Shown here: positions 7,941-16,559 of the stretch, piece by piece
Layout: every line of letters starts with the position of its first letter
Numbering within the stretch: the first letter of the stretch is position 1
Assembly (NCBI GenBank): GCA_045130235.1
Contig: JBGUPJ010000025.1
Span: 48,403-112,402 of the forward strand
Reading direction: 5' to 3'
DNA: 64,000 bases
Origin: UBA1756 sp045130235
GTDB taxonomy: Bacteria > Bacteroidota > Bacteroidia > Bacteroidales > WCHB1-69
The notes under the pieces: generated by a model
What the model was told of the DNA's origin: nothing
Databases searched by the model: none
The model's input: the letters and a program-made list of their open reading frames with translations, nothing else
Translations under genes and position numbers: made by a program

Positions 7941-9419
7941 ATGGGACGCAAACGATTGATATTCCTTATAGGGTGGATTATGCTGCTGATTGTTCTTGTG
8001 GGTGCGCTGGGCATCAGCTTTTATCGTTTGTATGAGCAGGCCGAAAAGGCGCAGAAGTCGGCTTTCACTGGCAATGTGTTGAAAGTGGGGCGTGAGATTT
8101 CCGAAAAATTCAACGAAAGAATCAATGCTGAATTTTTGGCTGATACGGCATTGGTCTCTTATTCAAGGTCTTCAGATTCGCCCGACACCCATACCTTGTT
8201 GGTGATGGATAACGGTGTTCCAAGTGCGTTGCTTACGCAGACGGTCGCCGAATATCAGGGCGGGTTGGTCATTCTAAAGCAAGATACCAGTTATTTCCAT
8301 AGTGATGACAGCTCCAAACTAATCGTGCTCGATACGGTAGCCACTGGTCATTCTCTTTACACAGATTCTATCATCAGCCGTATTCCCAGTCGTGAATTTA
8401 CCAATATTGTGAAGAATACGCTTCACAAGAACGGGATGGACATTGAGTTTGAGTACGGTATCTTTAATTTCCCTAAGGACCATTTCATCATTAGGACGGC
8501 CTCCATGGACAAGAATATTGTGGACAAAGCCTATATTTTTGCTCTGCAGACCAACAATACGGAGGTATATACGCATTATCTCATTTTGAATTTCCCCTCG
8601 GAGCGTGCGTTCTTTCTCAAAAGAATGCTGCCTATCGTGTTGCCTATCGCTGGTATTATATTGTTACTCAGTTTGTTGATGATTATAATGATTATCATCT
8701 TGTCGCAGCAGAAACGCAACCAGGAGGTGAAGAATGATTTCATCAACAACATGACCCACGAGTTCAAGACTCCCATCTCTACTATCTCGTTGGCTTGTGA
8801 GGCCATGGAGGATGACTCTATTCAGACGGATGCGGCGACCCGGAAAGCCTACGTCTCTATGATTCGTGCCGAAAATGAGCGTTTACAGAAAATGGTCACC
8901 AACATTCTTCAACTGGCACAGCTCAAGAAAGGACAGTTGAAGATCAATGCCGAGGATGTGAACGTGCATGGGGTGCTGAATGCTATTGTGAGGAGCTTTT
9001 CACTCCAGGTCACCAACCTTGGAGGCAAGTTTGTTACCCGTTTCAATGCGGAAATGCCCATCGTGGTCGCTGACAAATCGCACATTGAGAGCATTTTTAT
9101 CAATCTGATTGAAAATGCGCTGAAATACAGCAATAAGGAACCGGTTATTGAGATCGCCTCTCGTTGTGAACGGGGAATGTTGGTCGTTTCTGTAGAGGAT
9201 AATGGCATTGGCATATCTAAGAAAAATCTGAAGCACATTTTCGATGAGTTTTATCGTGTGACTAAAGGAAATGTACACGACAACAAAGGTTACGGTCTGG
9301 GACTCAACTATGTGCGGAAGATAGTGGAGTTGCATGGCGGTCAGGTGAAGGTGAAAAGCGTGTTAGGGGAAGGTTCCACATTTACTGTGTATTTACCCAT
9401 TAAGAACAATAAAAAATGA
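7941..9419 (+). CDS. Membrane sensor histidine kinase (RprX-like)
   Basis: The 492-residue inner-membrane kinase has one TM helix at residues 6-27, a ~200-residue periplasmic sensor domain and a second TM helix at about 229-254. The HisKA dimerisation helix carries phospho-acceptor H273 (NNMTHEFKTPIS). The HATPase domain has all boxes: N (NLIENALKY), G1 (VEDNGIGI), F (FDEFYRV) and G2 (GYGLGLNYV). There is no HAMP domain, and the kinase follows the second TM directly. The gene overlaps the response-regulator gene by ATGA. Organisation and sequence resemble RprX of Bacteroides; the sensed signal is unknown. Confidence 0.88.
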   Translation: MGRKRLIFLIGWIMLLIVLVGALGISFYRLYEQAEKAQKSAFTGNVLKVGREISEKFNERINAEFLADTALVSYSRSSDSPDTHTLLVMDNGVPSALLTQTVAEYQGGLVILKQDTSYFHSDDSSKLIVLDTVATGHSLYTDSIISRIPSREFTNIVKNTLHKNGMDIEFEYGIFNFPKDHFIIRTASMDKNIVDKAYIFALQTNNTEVYTHYLILNFPSERAFFLKRMLPIVLPIAGIILLLSLLMIIMIIILSQQKRNQEVKNDFINNMTHEFKTPISTISLACEAMEDDSIQTDAATRKAYVSMIRAENERLQKMVTNILQLAQLKKGQLKINAEDVNVHGVLNAIVRSFSLQVTNLGGKFVTRFNAEMPIVVADKSHIESIFINLIENALKYSNKEPVIEIASRCERGMLVVSVEDNGIGISKKNLKHIFDEFYRVTKGNVHDNKGYGLGLNYVRKIVELHGGQVKVKSVLGEGSTFTVYLPIKNNKK

Positions 9420-10111
9420 ACGATATGGAAACTTGTAAGATTTTATTAGCAGAAGATGATGTCAATTTGGGAAAAGTGCTCACCACCTATCTCGAGGCTA
9501 AGGGTTTCTCGGTGATGCACGCCAACAACGGCGAAGTAGCCTACGAGATGTTCTGTGCCAACACTTTCGGCATCTGTCTTGTGGATGTGATGATGCCCAT
9601 ACAGGATGGTTTCACATTGGCTGAAAGTATTCGTAAGGTGGATCGCAAAATCCCCATTATCTTTTTGACTGCCAAGAGTATGCAGGAAGATATCCTTCAG
9701 GGATTATCCATCGGTGATGATTATGTCACCAAGCCGTTTTCTATGGAAGTGTTGCTCGCACGTATCCAAACCGTGCTGCGCCGCGTCAACAGTTCCGATG
9801 AGGCTTCTAATGGACCGGTGATGGTGGGTTCCCTCAGCTTCGACCCCAACAAGCAGACACTCTCCAAGAATGGGGAGGTGGTGGAGAAGCTTACTACCCG
9901 CGAGGTGGAGCTGCTCAGCATGCTGATTGAGAAAAAGAACGAGATAATGGAAAGAGGTTATGCGCTCAAAAAAATCTGGGGCGACGACAGCTTCTACAAC
10001 GCCCGCAGCATGGATGTATATATCGCCAAACTGCGCCACAAGTTCAACGATCACGATCCCAGCATCAAGATTATCAATGTGCATAGCATTGGTTTTAAGC
10101 TGGTTTTCTAA
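9416..10111 (+). CDS. OmpR-family response regulator (RprY-like)
   Basis: The 231-residue protein has a receiver domain (residues 7-120) with phospho-acceptor D57 in CLVDVMMP and acidic residues EDD at 13-15. T85 lies in IIFLTAK and the conserved lysine is K106 in TKPF. A winged-helix DNA-binding domain follows (LTTREVELLSMLIEKKNEIMER through SMDVYIAKLRHK). Start ATG 9416 overlaps the kinase stop by four bases, so translation is coupled; ATG 9425 is a possible alternative. One oddity: the usual GADDY loop before the lysine is GDDY here, one residue short. The kinase next door is its obvious partner. Confidence 0.9.
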   Translation: MNDMETCKILLAEDDVNLGKVLTTYLEAKGFSVMHANNGEVAYEMFCANTFGICLVDVMMPIQDGFTLAESIRKVDRKIPIIFLTAKSMQEDILQGLSIGDDYVTKPFSMEVLLARIQTVLRRVNSSDEASNGPVMVGSLSFDPNKQTLSKNGEVVEKLTTREVELLSMLIEKKNEIMERGYALKKIWGDDSFYNARSMDVYIAKLRHKFNDHDPSIKIINVHSIGFKLVF

Positions 10112-10135
10112 CTACATCTTCTTCAGTAAGAACGG

Positions 10136-11215
10136 ATGCTGAGGTTTATTCTGAAAAGAATCGGTTATGGGCTGTTGCTCCTTTTCGGAGTGATTACCCT
10201 TGTTTTCTTCCTGTTTACGGTACTCCCCACCGACCCCGTCAGCGAGATTATGGGGCAGCACAACGACAAGAAGACTGAAGATGCCATCCGCCACCAGCTG
10301 GGCTTGGACTTGCCCATTGGGGTGCAGTACCTCGGCTACCTCAACGATCTTTCCCCCATATCGTGGCATCGTACCGATGATGCGACGAATTTCTTTTATC
10401 TGAATGACCGTAATTATCATTATGTCAAGGTGATGAGCTTTAAGAAGTCGGCGGTCGTGCTGAAAGCACCTTATTTGCGCCGCTCGTACCATGGCGATAG
10501 GCCGGTAGCCGATATCATCACTGAGGCGTTCCCCAAAACCATGCTGCTCGCCATCGTCTCCATCATCTTCGGCATCGTGGTGGGCATCTTCATCGGGGTG
10601 CTCTGTGCCATATACCAGGGCACATGGTTCGACAAGACCTCGCTGCTGGTGGCGGTGCTGGGCATGTCGGTGCCCTCATTTTTCGTTGCCATCCTCTTGG
10701 CATGGATTTTCGCCTATCTGCTGTCGGATTATACTGGTCTCAGCATGTTTGGAAGTCTCTATTCTGTTGACGATTACGGAGAAGGGGTGTATGTGGATCT
10801 GAAGAATCTGATACTTCCGGCCATTACGCTGGGCATCAGGCCATTGGCTATCGTTATCGAGCTGACCAAAAGCTCGGTGCTGGATGTGATGTCGCAGGAC
10901 TACATCCGTACCGCCCGCGCCAAGGGGGTGACACCCGCCCGCATCATGCTGAAACACGCCCTCAAGAACGCTCTCAACCCGGTGGTGACCGCCATCTCCG
11001 GCTGGTTGGCGGGACTGTTGGCCGGTGCCGTGTTCGTGGAGTACATCTTCGACTGGAAAGGGATGGGGGTGGTGATCGTTAATGCGCTCAATCAGAACGA
11101 TTTGCCCGTGCTGATGGGGTCGTTGCTCTATATCTCTATCATTTTAGTGCTCATAAATATTGTTGTCGATATCATTTACGGCTGGCTCGATCCGCGTGTC
11201 AAGACCGCTGCATGA
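10136..11215 (+). CDS. Dipeptide/oligopeptide ABC transporter permease, DppB/OppB type
   Basis: The 359-residue inner-membrane protein has the DppB layout. There is an N-terminal TM (LRFILKRIGYGLLLLFGVITLVFFLF) followed by the family motif TDPVSEIMG...HQLGLDLPI. A periplasmic insert of ~80 residues precedes five more TM helices. The EAA loop is DYIRTARAKGVTPARIMLKH, and the C-terminus is DIIYGWLDPRVK. It starts 24 bp after the response-regulator stop, so it may be in that operon. No DppC permease, ATPase or binding protein is adjacent, so the partners must be encoded elsewhere. Confidence 0.85.
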   Translation: MLRFILKRIGYGLLLLFGVITLVFFLFTVLPTDPVSEIMGQHNDKKTEDAIRHQLGLDLPIGVQYLGYLNDLSPISWHRTDDATNFFYLNDRNYHYVKVMSFKKSAVVLKAPYLRRSYHGDRPVADIITEAFPKTMLLAIVSIIFGIVVGIFIGVLCAIYQGTWFDKTSLLVAVLGMSVPSFFVAILLAWIFAYLLSDYTGLSMFGSLYSVDDYGEGVYVDLKNLILPAITLGIRPLAIVIELTKSSVLDVMSQDYIRTARAKGVTPARIMLKHALKNALNPVVTAISGWLAGLLAGAVFVEYIFDWKGMGVVIVNALNQNDLPVLMGSLLYISIILVLINIVVDIIYGWLDPRVKTAA

Positions 11216-11275
11216 CCTTTTTTAGTATAAAATTTTATTAAGTAATTATAAATCAAATTATTAAAAACAAAAAGT

Positions 11276-12490
11276 ATGAAAGTTTTAGTTATCAACTGCG
11301 GAAGTTCTTCCCTCAAGTACCAACTCATTGACATGGCCAACAATGCCGAGCTGAAAGCCAAAGGTTTGGTGGAGCGTATCGGTTTGGAAATGGGCGAGTT
11401 CACCCATAAGCCGGTCGGCAAGGACAAATATTACACTCAGACTCCCATTCCGGATCACGCTGCCGGTATCAAGCTGGTGCTGGATGCACTTACCGACCCC
11501 AAGATGGGCGTGATCTCCTCCCTCGATGAGATTGGCGCAGTGGGTCACCGCGTGGCTCACGGCGGCGAGTATTTCACCCAAAGCTGTCTGATCGACGACA
11601 AGGCCATCGCCGAGATCGAAAAACTCTGCAAGATTGCTCCGCTCCACAATCCTGCCAGCCTCGTGGGTATCAACTCCATGAAGCAGCTGCTGCCCAACGT
11701 GCCGCACGTGGCCGTTTTCGACACCTCCTTCCATCAGACCATGCCGCCTCACGCTTATCTGTATGCCATTCCTTACAAATATTATGAAGAAGACCGTATC
11801 CGTCGCTATGGTTTCCACGGCACCAGCCACAAGTTTGTGGGCCCCCGCGCCGCTGAAATCGCCGGTGTGGACTACAACCACTCCAAAATCATCAGCTGCC
11901 ACCTCGGTAGCGGCGCTTCCATCTGCGCCATCAAGGACGGCAAGTCGGTGGATACCTCTATGGGCTTCACTCCGGTGGAAGGCCTCGTGATGGGTACCCG
12001 CTGCGGCGACCTCGACCTCGGCGTGATGCTGCACATCGCAGAGAAAGAGAATATGAACTTCAAGCAGATCACCACCTTCATCAACAAAGAGTGCGGTCTG
12101 AAGGGCGTTTCTGGCAAGGGCGTTGACATGCGCGACATCCGTGCCGGCAAAGAGGCGGGCGATATGCGTTCCACCTACGCTTTCGACATGTTCTCCTACA
12201 GAGTGAAGAAATATATCGGTGCTTATGCAGCTGCCATGGGCGGTGTGGACGTCATCCTGTTCACCGGCGGTATCGGCGAGAATGCCTTCTTCCAGAGAGA
12301 GCCCATCTGCGAAGGTTTGGAGTTCCTCGGCGCCAAGCTCGATAAAGAGAAAAACAAGACCGTCATCGGCGACGACGCCATCATTTCCACTCCCGACTCC
12401 AAGGTGAAAATCGTGGTGGTGGCCACCAACGAAGAGCTGGTGATTGCTACCGACACCTACAATATTGCCATGGGCAAGGTGGTGAAATAG
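11276..12490 (+). CDS. ackA: Acetate kinase
   Basis: Acetate kinase converts acetyl phosphate and ADP to acetate and ATP, the substrate-level phosphorylation step of acetate fermentation. The 404-residue protein has the signatures NCGSSSLKYQ at the N-terminus, GHRVAHGGEYF, AVFDTSFHQTMP, RRYGFHGTSHKFV, HLGSGASICAI and LFTGGIGENAFFQRE. Length matches the family. Phosphotransacetylase (pta), often next to it, is not present in the window. A strong bidirectional terminator follows. Confidence 0.97.
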   Translation: MKVLVINCGSSSLKYQLIDMANNAELKAKGLVERIGLEMGEFTHKPVGKDKYYTQTPIPDHAAGIKLVLDALTDPKMGVISSLDEIGAVGHRVAHGGEYFTQSCLIDDKAIAEIEKLCKIAPLHNPASLVGINSMKQLLPNVPHVAVFDTSFHQTMPPHAYLYAIPYKYYEEDRIRRYGFHGTSHKFVGPRAAEIAGVDYNHSKIISCHLGSGASICAIKDGKSVDTSMGFTPVEGLVMGTRCGDLDLGVMLHIAEKENMNFKQITTFINKECGLKGVSGKGVDMRDIRAGKEAGDMRSTYAFDMFSYRVKKYIGAYAAAMGGVDVILFTGGIGENAFFQREPICEGLEFLGAKLDKEKNKTVIGDDAIISTPDSKVKIVVVATNEELVIATDTYNIAMGKVVK

Positions 12491-12520
12491 TGAGGTCGTA
12501 GAACCACAGACCCCATTAAT

Positions 12521-12565
12521 TTATAAATAGAGGGCTGTCACATTGTGGCAGCCCTCTATTTATAA
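12521..12565. terminator. Long bidirectional terminator between ackA and the M16 protease gene
   Basis: A 17-bp perfect inverted repeat (12521-12537 with 12549-12565) extends by seven further pairs towards a 3-nt loop. A/T flanks on both sides let it serve the two convergent genes. The core GCTGTCA..TGGCAGC recurs in other terminators of this window. Confidence 0.85.
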
Positions 12566-12593
12566 TCGAATGCTGTAGCACCTTTCCGCTTGC

Positions 12594-15500
12594 TTACTTC
12601 ATGATGTCCTTGACCTTCACCTCAATGATGTTGTATTGGTCGCTCAGCGACTGCAGATTCATGCGTTTCTTGTCGCCGGCCACGGTGATGACCATAGGGC
12701 TGCCCGACGTGGATTGCTCGTAGAATTTCTTTACTTCTTCGTAGGTGATATTGTGCAGGTAATCAATCTGTTTCTGCAGCGGATCCTCATTGATTTGCTG
12801 TGCCCGCCAACGATACACCTGCTGTGGGATGTCGCGGAAATGTGTCGATGACGACTCCATTTTCTTGATGGCTGACTCCTTGGCGGCCTCGAACTTCTCG
12901 GGTTTTTCGGGGAATTTCGTCAGCAGTTTCCCCATCTCCTCGCAGCCTTCCAAAGTCTTGTCGGCCTGTGTGCCGAGGAAACCCCATATCATGCCGGGAC
13001 GGCGGTTGAGCCAGTCGTAGTCGTAGCGCCCGTGAGCAGAGTATCCGAGGGAACGCAATTCTCTGATTTCTTGGAAGATGACGCCTGCCATGCTGCCACC
13101 CATGTATTCGTTGTAGGCATGGCATACCATGCGCTGCTGCATATCTTTCACAGGCTGGGCTTGCAGATAGAAATAGATGTTGCTCTGGAGGAAGCTTTTG
13201 TTGGAAACCATCAGGATGGTGGGCTTGTCGTATTTCACAAGGGGAGCGACATTGTGTTCGCCCTTTTCCCATTTCCGGTCTTCGGGAAGGAGACTTTTGC
13301 GCAGCAATTCAGCCACCATGTCGGGAGCGTGGTTGCCCACGTAGTTCACATGCCCGTCGTACTTCAGCGTTTCACTGAAAACGGACAGCAACTCTTCGCC
13401 GCTCACCTTCTTCAACTCCTTGAGTGTCATTTTGTTGATCTCTGGCGAATTTTCTCCGTAGATGGCGTAGTAGAACAGAGCGCGGCCCCATGCGCTGGCA
13501 TCTTTTTTCATCATCTTTTGGGCGGAAAGTTCCTCGTTGATGAGGGTGGCGAGCTTGCTCTCGTCGTTGGCAGGTGCAAGGATTTTCTCGCTGCAAAGCT
13601 GTATCACCTCTTTGATCTGATTGTCAAATCCGCTGATGGAGATGGCGGTTTGTTCAGCGTTGGCGGAAATTTCCAGCGATGCCCCCATCTGCTGCAAAGC
13701 CATCTGGAACTCGTTGAACGACTGCTGTTTTGTGCCCTGCTGCTCGATGTAGCTGATGGCATTGTCAAGGCGCTTGTCGTTCAATGTGCCGTAATTGTAC
13801 ACAATGGTAAGGGTGAAGATGTCGTTGACGGGATTGTGAGTGCTGTAAAGGGTGAAAGCGGGGTTGATGTCGTTTTCTTTTACCGTTTTTTGAATGTCGA
13901 GGGTAAAGGGTTTCATCTCCTTGGCCGGCATCTTAGCGATTTTTTGGGCGTATTCAGACTCCTTGTCGGTGTTTTGCGCCACCACCGGCGACCAGTTGGG
14001 CTTGTTGAGTTTCTCTTGATTCTTGACGCCCATGCTGGAGCGAACGATGAGGCAGTTGTCGGAGAAGTAATGCGCCGCCTTTTTTATCAATTCCTCTTTG
14101 GTCAGATTGCGGATAATATCTTGTGTTTTCAGGTACAAACCGGGATCCTTCTGGTCGGTCACTATGCCTAACACGGTGTAGAATTTGCTCTCCAGCGTCT
14201 CCATTTCCGTCAGGTATTCGGTCAGGTACTCCATCTGCACCGCTTTGAAGAGTTCGTCGCTGAATTGACCTTTTTTCAGCGAGTCGATGGCGGCGAAGAT
14301 GAGGGATTCGGCCTGCTCGTGCGACTGGCCAATGATTTTGGGCACATACATGAAGGCGAAAAGTCCCTCTTCGAGCAGGCTGTAGTTGAAGCTGTAGGCC
14401 ATGAGCAGTTTGTTCTCGTTGTTGAGCTGGTCGATAAGTCCGGTGGAGGAGTTGTTGTTGAGAAGGCGGCCCATGATGTCGAGGTAGAGGGCGTCTTCAT
14501 GGTCGGCACCCACGGTAAGGAAGCCGATGACACCCATCTTGACGGGCGTTTCGCGCATGGTGAAAACCTGCTGTCCAGAAGGGGTGGGGAGGGTGCGATG
14601 AAGGCGCGTGTCCATGCGTTCGGTGCGGTATGCCAGCTGCTTGTCCACGCCGGGCGCTTCGTTGTGCAATTGTCCGATGGTGCGTTCCAACAGAGGCTTG
14701 AGACCGTCGGCGTTGAAGTCGCCCACCAGCACGAGGGTCATGTTGCAGGGGTGGTAGTAGGTGTTGAAGAACTTTTGCATGGCCGAGGTCTGCGGGTTCT
14801 TCAGGTGCTGGGGGTAGCCGATTACCGGACGGCCGTAGGGGTGACCGCCGCAGGCCATCTCGACGGCATCTTCCATGAAGACCGCCAGCGGGTTGTCGTG
14901 ATACATGTTGTATTCCTCGTACACCGCCTCCAATTCGCTCTGGAAGAGGCGGAACACCGGACGGCGGAAACGCTCCATATAAACCGTCAGCCATTTCTCC
15001 AACTGGTTGGATGGAAAGCAGTTGTGGTAGCAGGTGACATCGTTGCTGGTGAAGGCGTTGACGTTCTCACCGCCCATCTTGTTCAGGATCACATCCACCT
15101 CGTTGGGGATGGCGTACTGGGTGGCTTGGTTGCTCAGCTGGTTGATATGTTTCAGCAGGTCGTCGCGCTGTTGCGGGTCGGTAGTGCCGTGCAGCTGGTC
15201 GTACAGCAGGTCGATGCTGTCGAGATACACGCGCTCCTTCTCCCAGTCAAGCGTGCCGATGCGGTCGGTGCCTTTGAACATCAGGTGTTCTAGGTAGTGG
15301 GCCATGCCGGTATTGTCTTCGGGGTCGTTTTTCGAGCCCACATGCACACATACCGCGCCATAGATTTGCGGTTGGTTGTGGTCTTCGCACAACACCACGT
15401 TCATTCCGTTGGACAGGGTAAGGGTGGTGAGGGGTTGATTTTGTGCAAACAGACAAATAGTCAGGATGTTACAGACTAATAGAAGGAGGATTTTTTTCAT
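12594..15500 (-). CDS. Exported M16 (pitrilysin-family) zinc protease
   Basis: The 968-residue protein starts at MKKILLLLVCNILTICLFAQ, a signal peptide, so it is periplasmic. The N-terminal M16 domain has the inverted zinc motif HxxEH at H68/E71/H72 (GMAHYLEHLMFKGT) with downstream glutamates in LEAVYEEYNMYHDN. The architecture continues as the usual second inactive half and a C-terminal M16C region (GGSMAGVIFQEIRELRSLGYSA, YDYDWLNRRPGM). Length fits the ~950-residue clade in which active and inactive halves are fused. The natural substrate is unknown. A -7 box lies just upstream, at 15515-15522. Confidence 0.9.
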   Translation of the reverse strand: MKKILLLLVCNILTICLFAQNQPLTTLTLSNGMNVVLCEDHNQPQIYGAVCVHVGSKNDPEDNTGMAHYLEHLMFKGTDRIGTLDWEKERVYLDSIDLLYDQLHGTTDPQQRDDLLKHINQLSNQATQYAIPNEVDVILNKMGGENVNAFTSNDVTCYHNCFPSNQLEKWLTVYMERFRRPVFRLFQSELEAVYEEYNMYHDNPLAVFMEDAVEMACGGHPYGRPVIGYPQHLKNPQTSAMQKFFNTYYHPCNMTLVLVGDFNADGLKPLLERTIGQLHNEAPGVDKQLAYRTERMDTRLHRTLPTPSGQQVFTMRETPVKMGVIGFLTVGADHEDALYLDIMGRLLNNNSSTGLIDQLNNENKLLMAYSFNYSLLEEGLFAFMYVPKIIGQSHEQAESLIFAAIDSLKKGQFSDELFKAVQMEYLTEYLTEMETLESKFYTVLGIVTDQKDPGLYLKTQDIIRNLTKEELIKKAAHYFSDNCLIVRSSMGVKNQEKLNKPNWSPVVAQNTDKESEYAQKIAKMPAKEMKPFTLDIQKTVKENDINPAFTLYSTHNPVNDIFTLTIVYNYGTLNDKRLDNAISYIEQQGTKQQSFNEFQMALQQMGASLEISANAEQTAISISGFDNQIKEVIQLCSEKILAPANDESKLATLINEELSAQKMMKKDASAWGRALFYYAIYGENSPEINKMTLKELKKVSGEELLSVFSETLKYDGHVNYVGNHAPDMVAELLRKSLLPEDRKWEKGEHNVAPLVKYDKPTILMVSNKSFLQSNIYFYLQAQPVKDMQQRMVCHAYNEYMGGSMAGVIFQEIRELRSLGYSAHGRYDYDWLNRRPGMIWGFLGTQADKTLEGCEEMGKLLTKFPEKPEKFEAAKESAIKKMESSSTHFRDIPQQVYRWRAQQINEDPLQKQIDYLHNITYEEVKKFYEQSTSGSPMVITVAGDKKRMNLQSLSDQYNIIEVKVKDIMK

Positions 15501-15514
15501 ATAATAAATTTTTG

Positions 15515-15522
15515 CAAAGATA
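15515..15522 (-). promoter_or_regulatory. -7 box for the M16 protease gene
   Basis: TATCTTTG on the minus strand, 14 bp upstream of the start codon. Confidence 0.6.
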
Positions 15523-15580
15523 ATAAAAATGCCATTGCCGCTGCAATGGATCACCATCAATTCTCACGCTCCCTTTCTCC

Positions 15581-15612
15581 ATTTTCAATTTTCAGTTTTC
15601 CATTTTCAATTT
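15581..15612. repeat. Short TTTTCA low-complexity tract
   Basis: Four to five imperfect copies of ATTTTCAATTTTCAG-like units upstream of the TonB-domain gene. The same unit recurs at 16446-16559, 40306-40473 and, in reverse orientation, 47836-47928. Confidence 0.7.
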
Positions 15613-15618
15613 ATTTGT

Positions 15619-15626
15619 ATCTTTGC
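15619..15626 (+). promoter_or_regulatory. -7 box for the TonB-domain gene
   Basis: TATCTTTG followed by CCGCA, 26 bp before the ATG at 15652; fixes the start against upstream in-frame codons. Confidence 0.6.
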
Positions 15627-15651
15627 CGCATCTTTTTTAACCCCTATCGTC

Positions 15652-16428
15652 ATGAATGGCAAAGACAAGTGTAGTTACCTGAAAGCGATTCGCCGCGAAA
15701 TAGCAGCGGCCAACGGCATTGACTTGGAGATTCCCGAATGCACCTTCGAGGGTGAGTGCTCCGGCACCTGTCCCCGCTGCGAAGGGGAGGTACGGCAGTT
15801 GGAGAGAGCAATCTCACAACGGCGGAAACTCTCCCAAAAGGTAGCCATTCTCGGCGTGGCGGCAGGATTGTCGCTGGCGGGGATGTCGCCCGCTGTCGCC
15901 CAAACGGAACCCTCGTGCGACAGCACCAAAACGCAGTTGACTGCGGGACTTGTGGAGAGAAAAGTGCCTGAACATGTGCTAGTCGGACTGGTTGACACAC
16001 ATTATGAATATTTCTCACATGATTTTCTCAATTTTGGTCCCACATCTACTGTGTTTGATTTTGCTGAGAAGACTCCTCTGAGACGAATCGGTGATGCCCA
16101 AAAAACGGATTTGTCGAAGTGCGATGTGAAATCCCCTATGTTTCCGGGTGGGGAGGATGAGATGAAGCGGTTCGTTCGAGAGAATTTCATCGTTCCAGAA
16201 ACGGCTTGTGAGCTGAGAACTGACGGTGATGTCGTTGTGGCATTCCGGGTGAGCACGAAAGGAAAGGTGAGTGGCGTCAAGGTGAAAGGCAAAGCCGACC
16301 CTGCTGTAAAAAATGCGTTGAGAAAAGTCTTCCGCTCCATGCCTTTGTGGAATCCTGCCACTGTCGATGGCGAGGTGGTCTCCGGCTATGTGCATGTCCC
16401 CATCACATTCCTGCGTAAAGAAGAGTAA
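15652..16428 (+). CDS. Cys-rich N-terminus plus TM plus TonB C-terminal domain protein
   Basis: The 258-residue protein has three parts. Residues 1-60 are a soluble, probably cytoplasmic module with five cysteines (C7, C30, C36, C40, C43; pattern CxFxGxCxGTCPxC) that looks like a small metal-binding site. Residues 62-84 form a hydrophobic helix. The periplasmic C-terminus is TonB-like (MFPGGEDEMKRFVRENF, VVAFRVSTKGKVSGVKVKG, MPLWNPATVDGEVVSGYVHVPITF). TonB C-terminal domains normally contact TonB-dependent receptors, but here no ExbB/ExbD or receptor gene is nearby. Similar Cys-module/TonB proteins occur in Bacteroidota. Whether it energises a receptor or acts as a sensor is unknown. Confidence 0.75.
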   Translation: MNGKDKCSYLKAIRREIAAANGIDLEIPECTFEGECSGTCPRCEGEVRQLERAISQRRKLSQKVAILGVAAGLSLAGMSPAVAQTEPSCDSTKTQLTAGLVERKVPEHVLVGLVDTHYEYFSHDFLNFGPTSTVFDFAEKTPLRRIGDAQKTDLSKCDVKSPMFPGGEDEMKRFVRENFIVPETACELRTDGDVVVAFRVSTKGKVSGVKVKGKADPAVKNALRKVFRSMPLWNPATVDGEVVSGYVHVPITFLRKEE

Positions 16429-16445
16429 CCGAGAGATTGTTGGAT

Positions 16446-16559
16446 ATTAATTAATGGTTAATAATTAATAATTAATAACCATTGACTATTAACTATTAAC
16501 TATTAACAATTAACTCCTAACTCTCCATTTTCAGTTTTCAATTTTCAGTTTTCAGTTTA
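16446..16559. repeat. ATTAAC / TTTTCAG low-complexity intergenic repeat
   Basis: This stretch comprises tandem ATTAATA and ACTATTA-type units followed by a TTTTCAGTTTTCAAT-type array. It lies between two convergent genes and overlaps the last codons of the minus-strand nuclease gene. Confidence 0.75.

Noticed and set aside
13032..14171. A 379-codon open frame on the plus strand, opposite the M16 protease gene (and a second at 14265-15293)
   Set aside because: Low-complexity His/Val/Gly-rich translations mirror the codon bias of the real minus-strand gene, which has a signal peptide and zinc motif.
16446..16559. CRISPR array
   Set aside because: Units are 6-10 bp, imperfect and contiguous, with no regular spacers and no cas genes nearby; the same holds for the tracts at 40306 and 47836.
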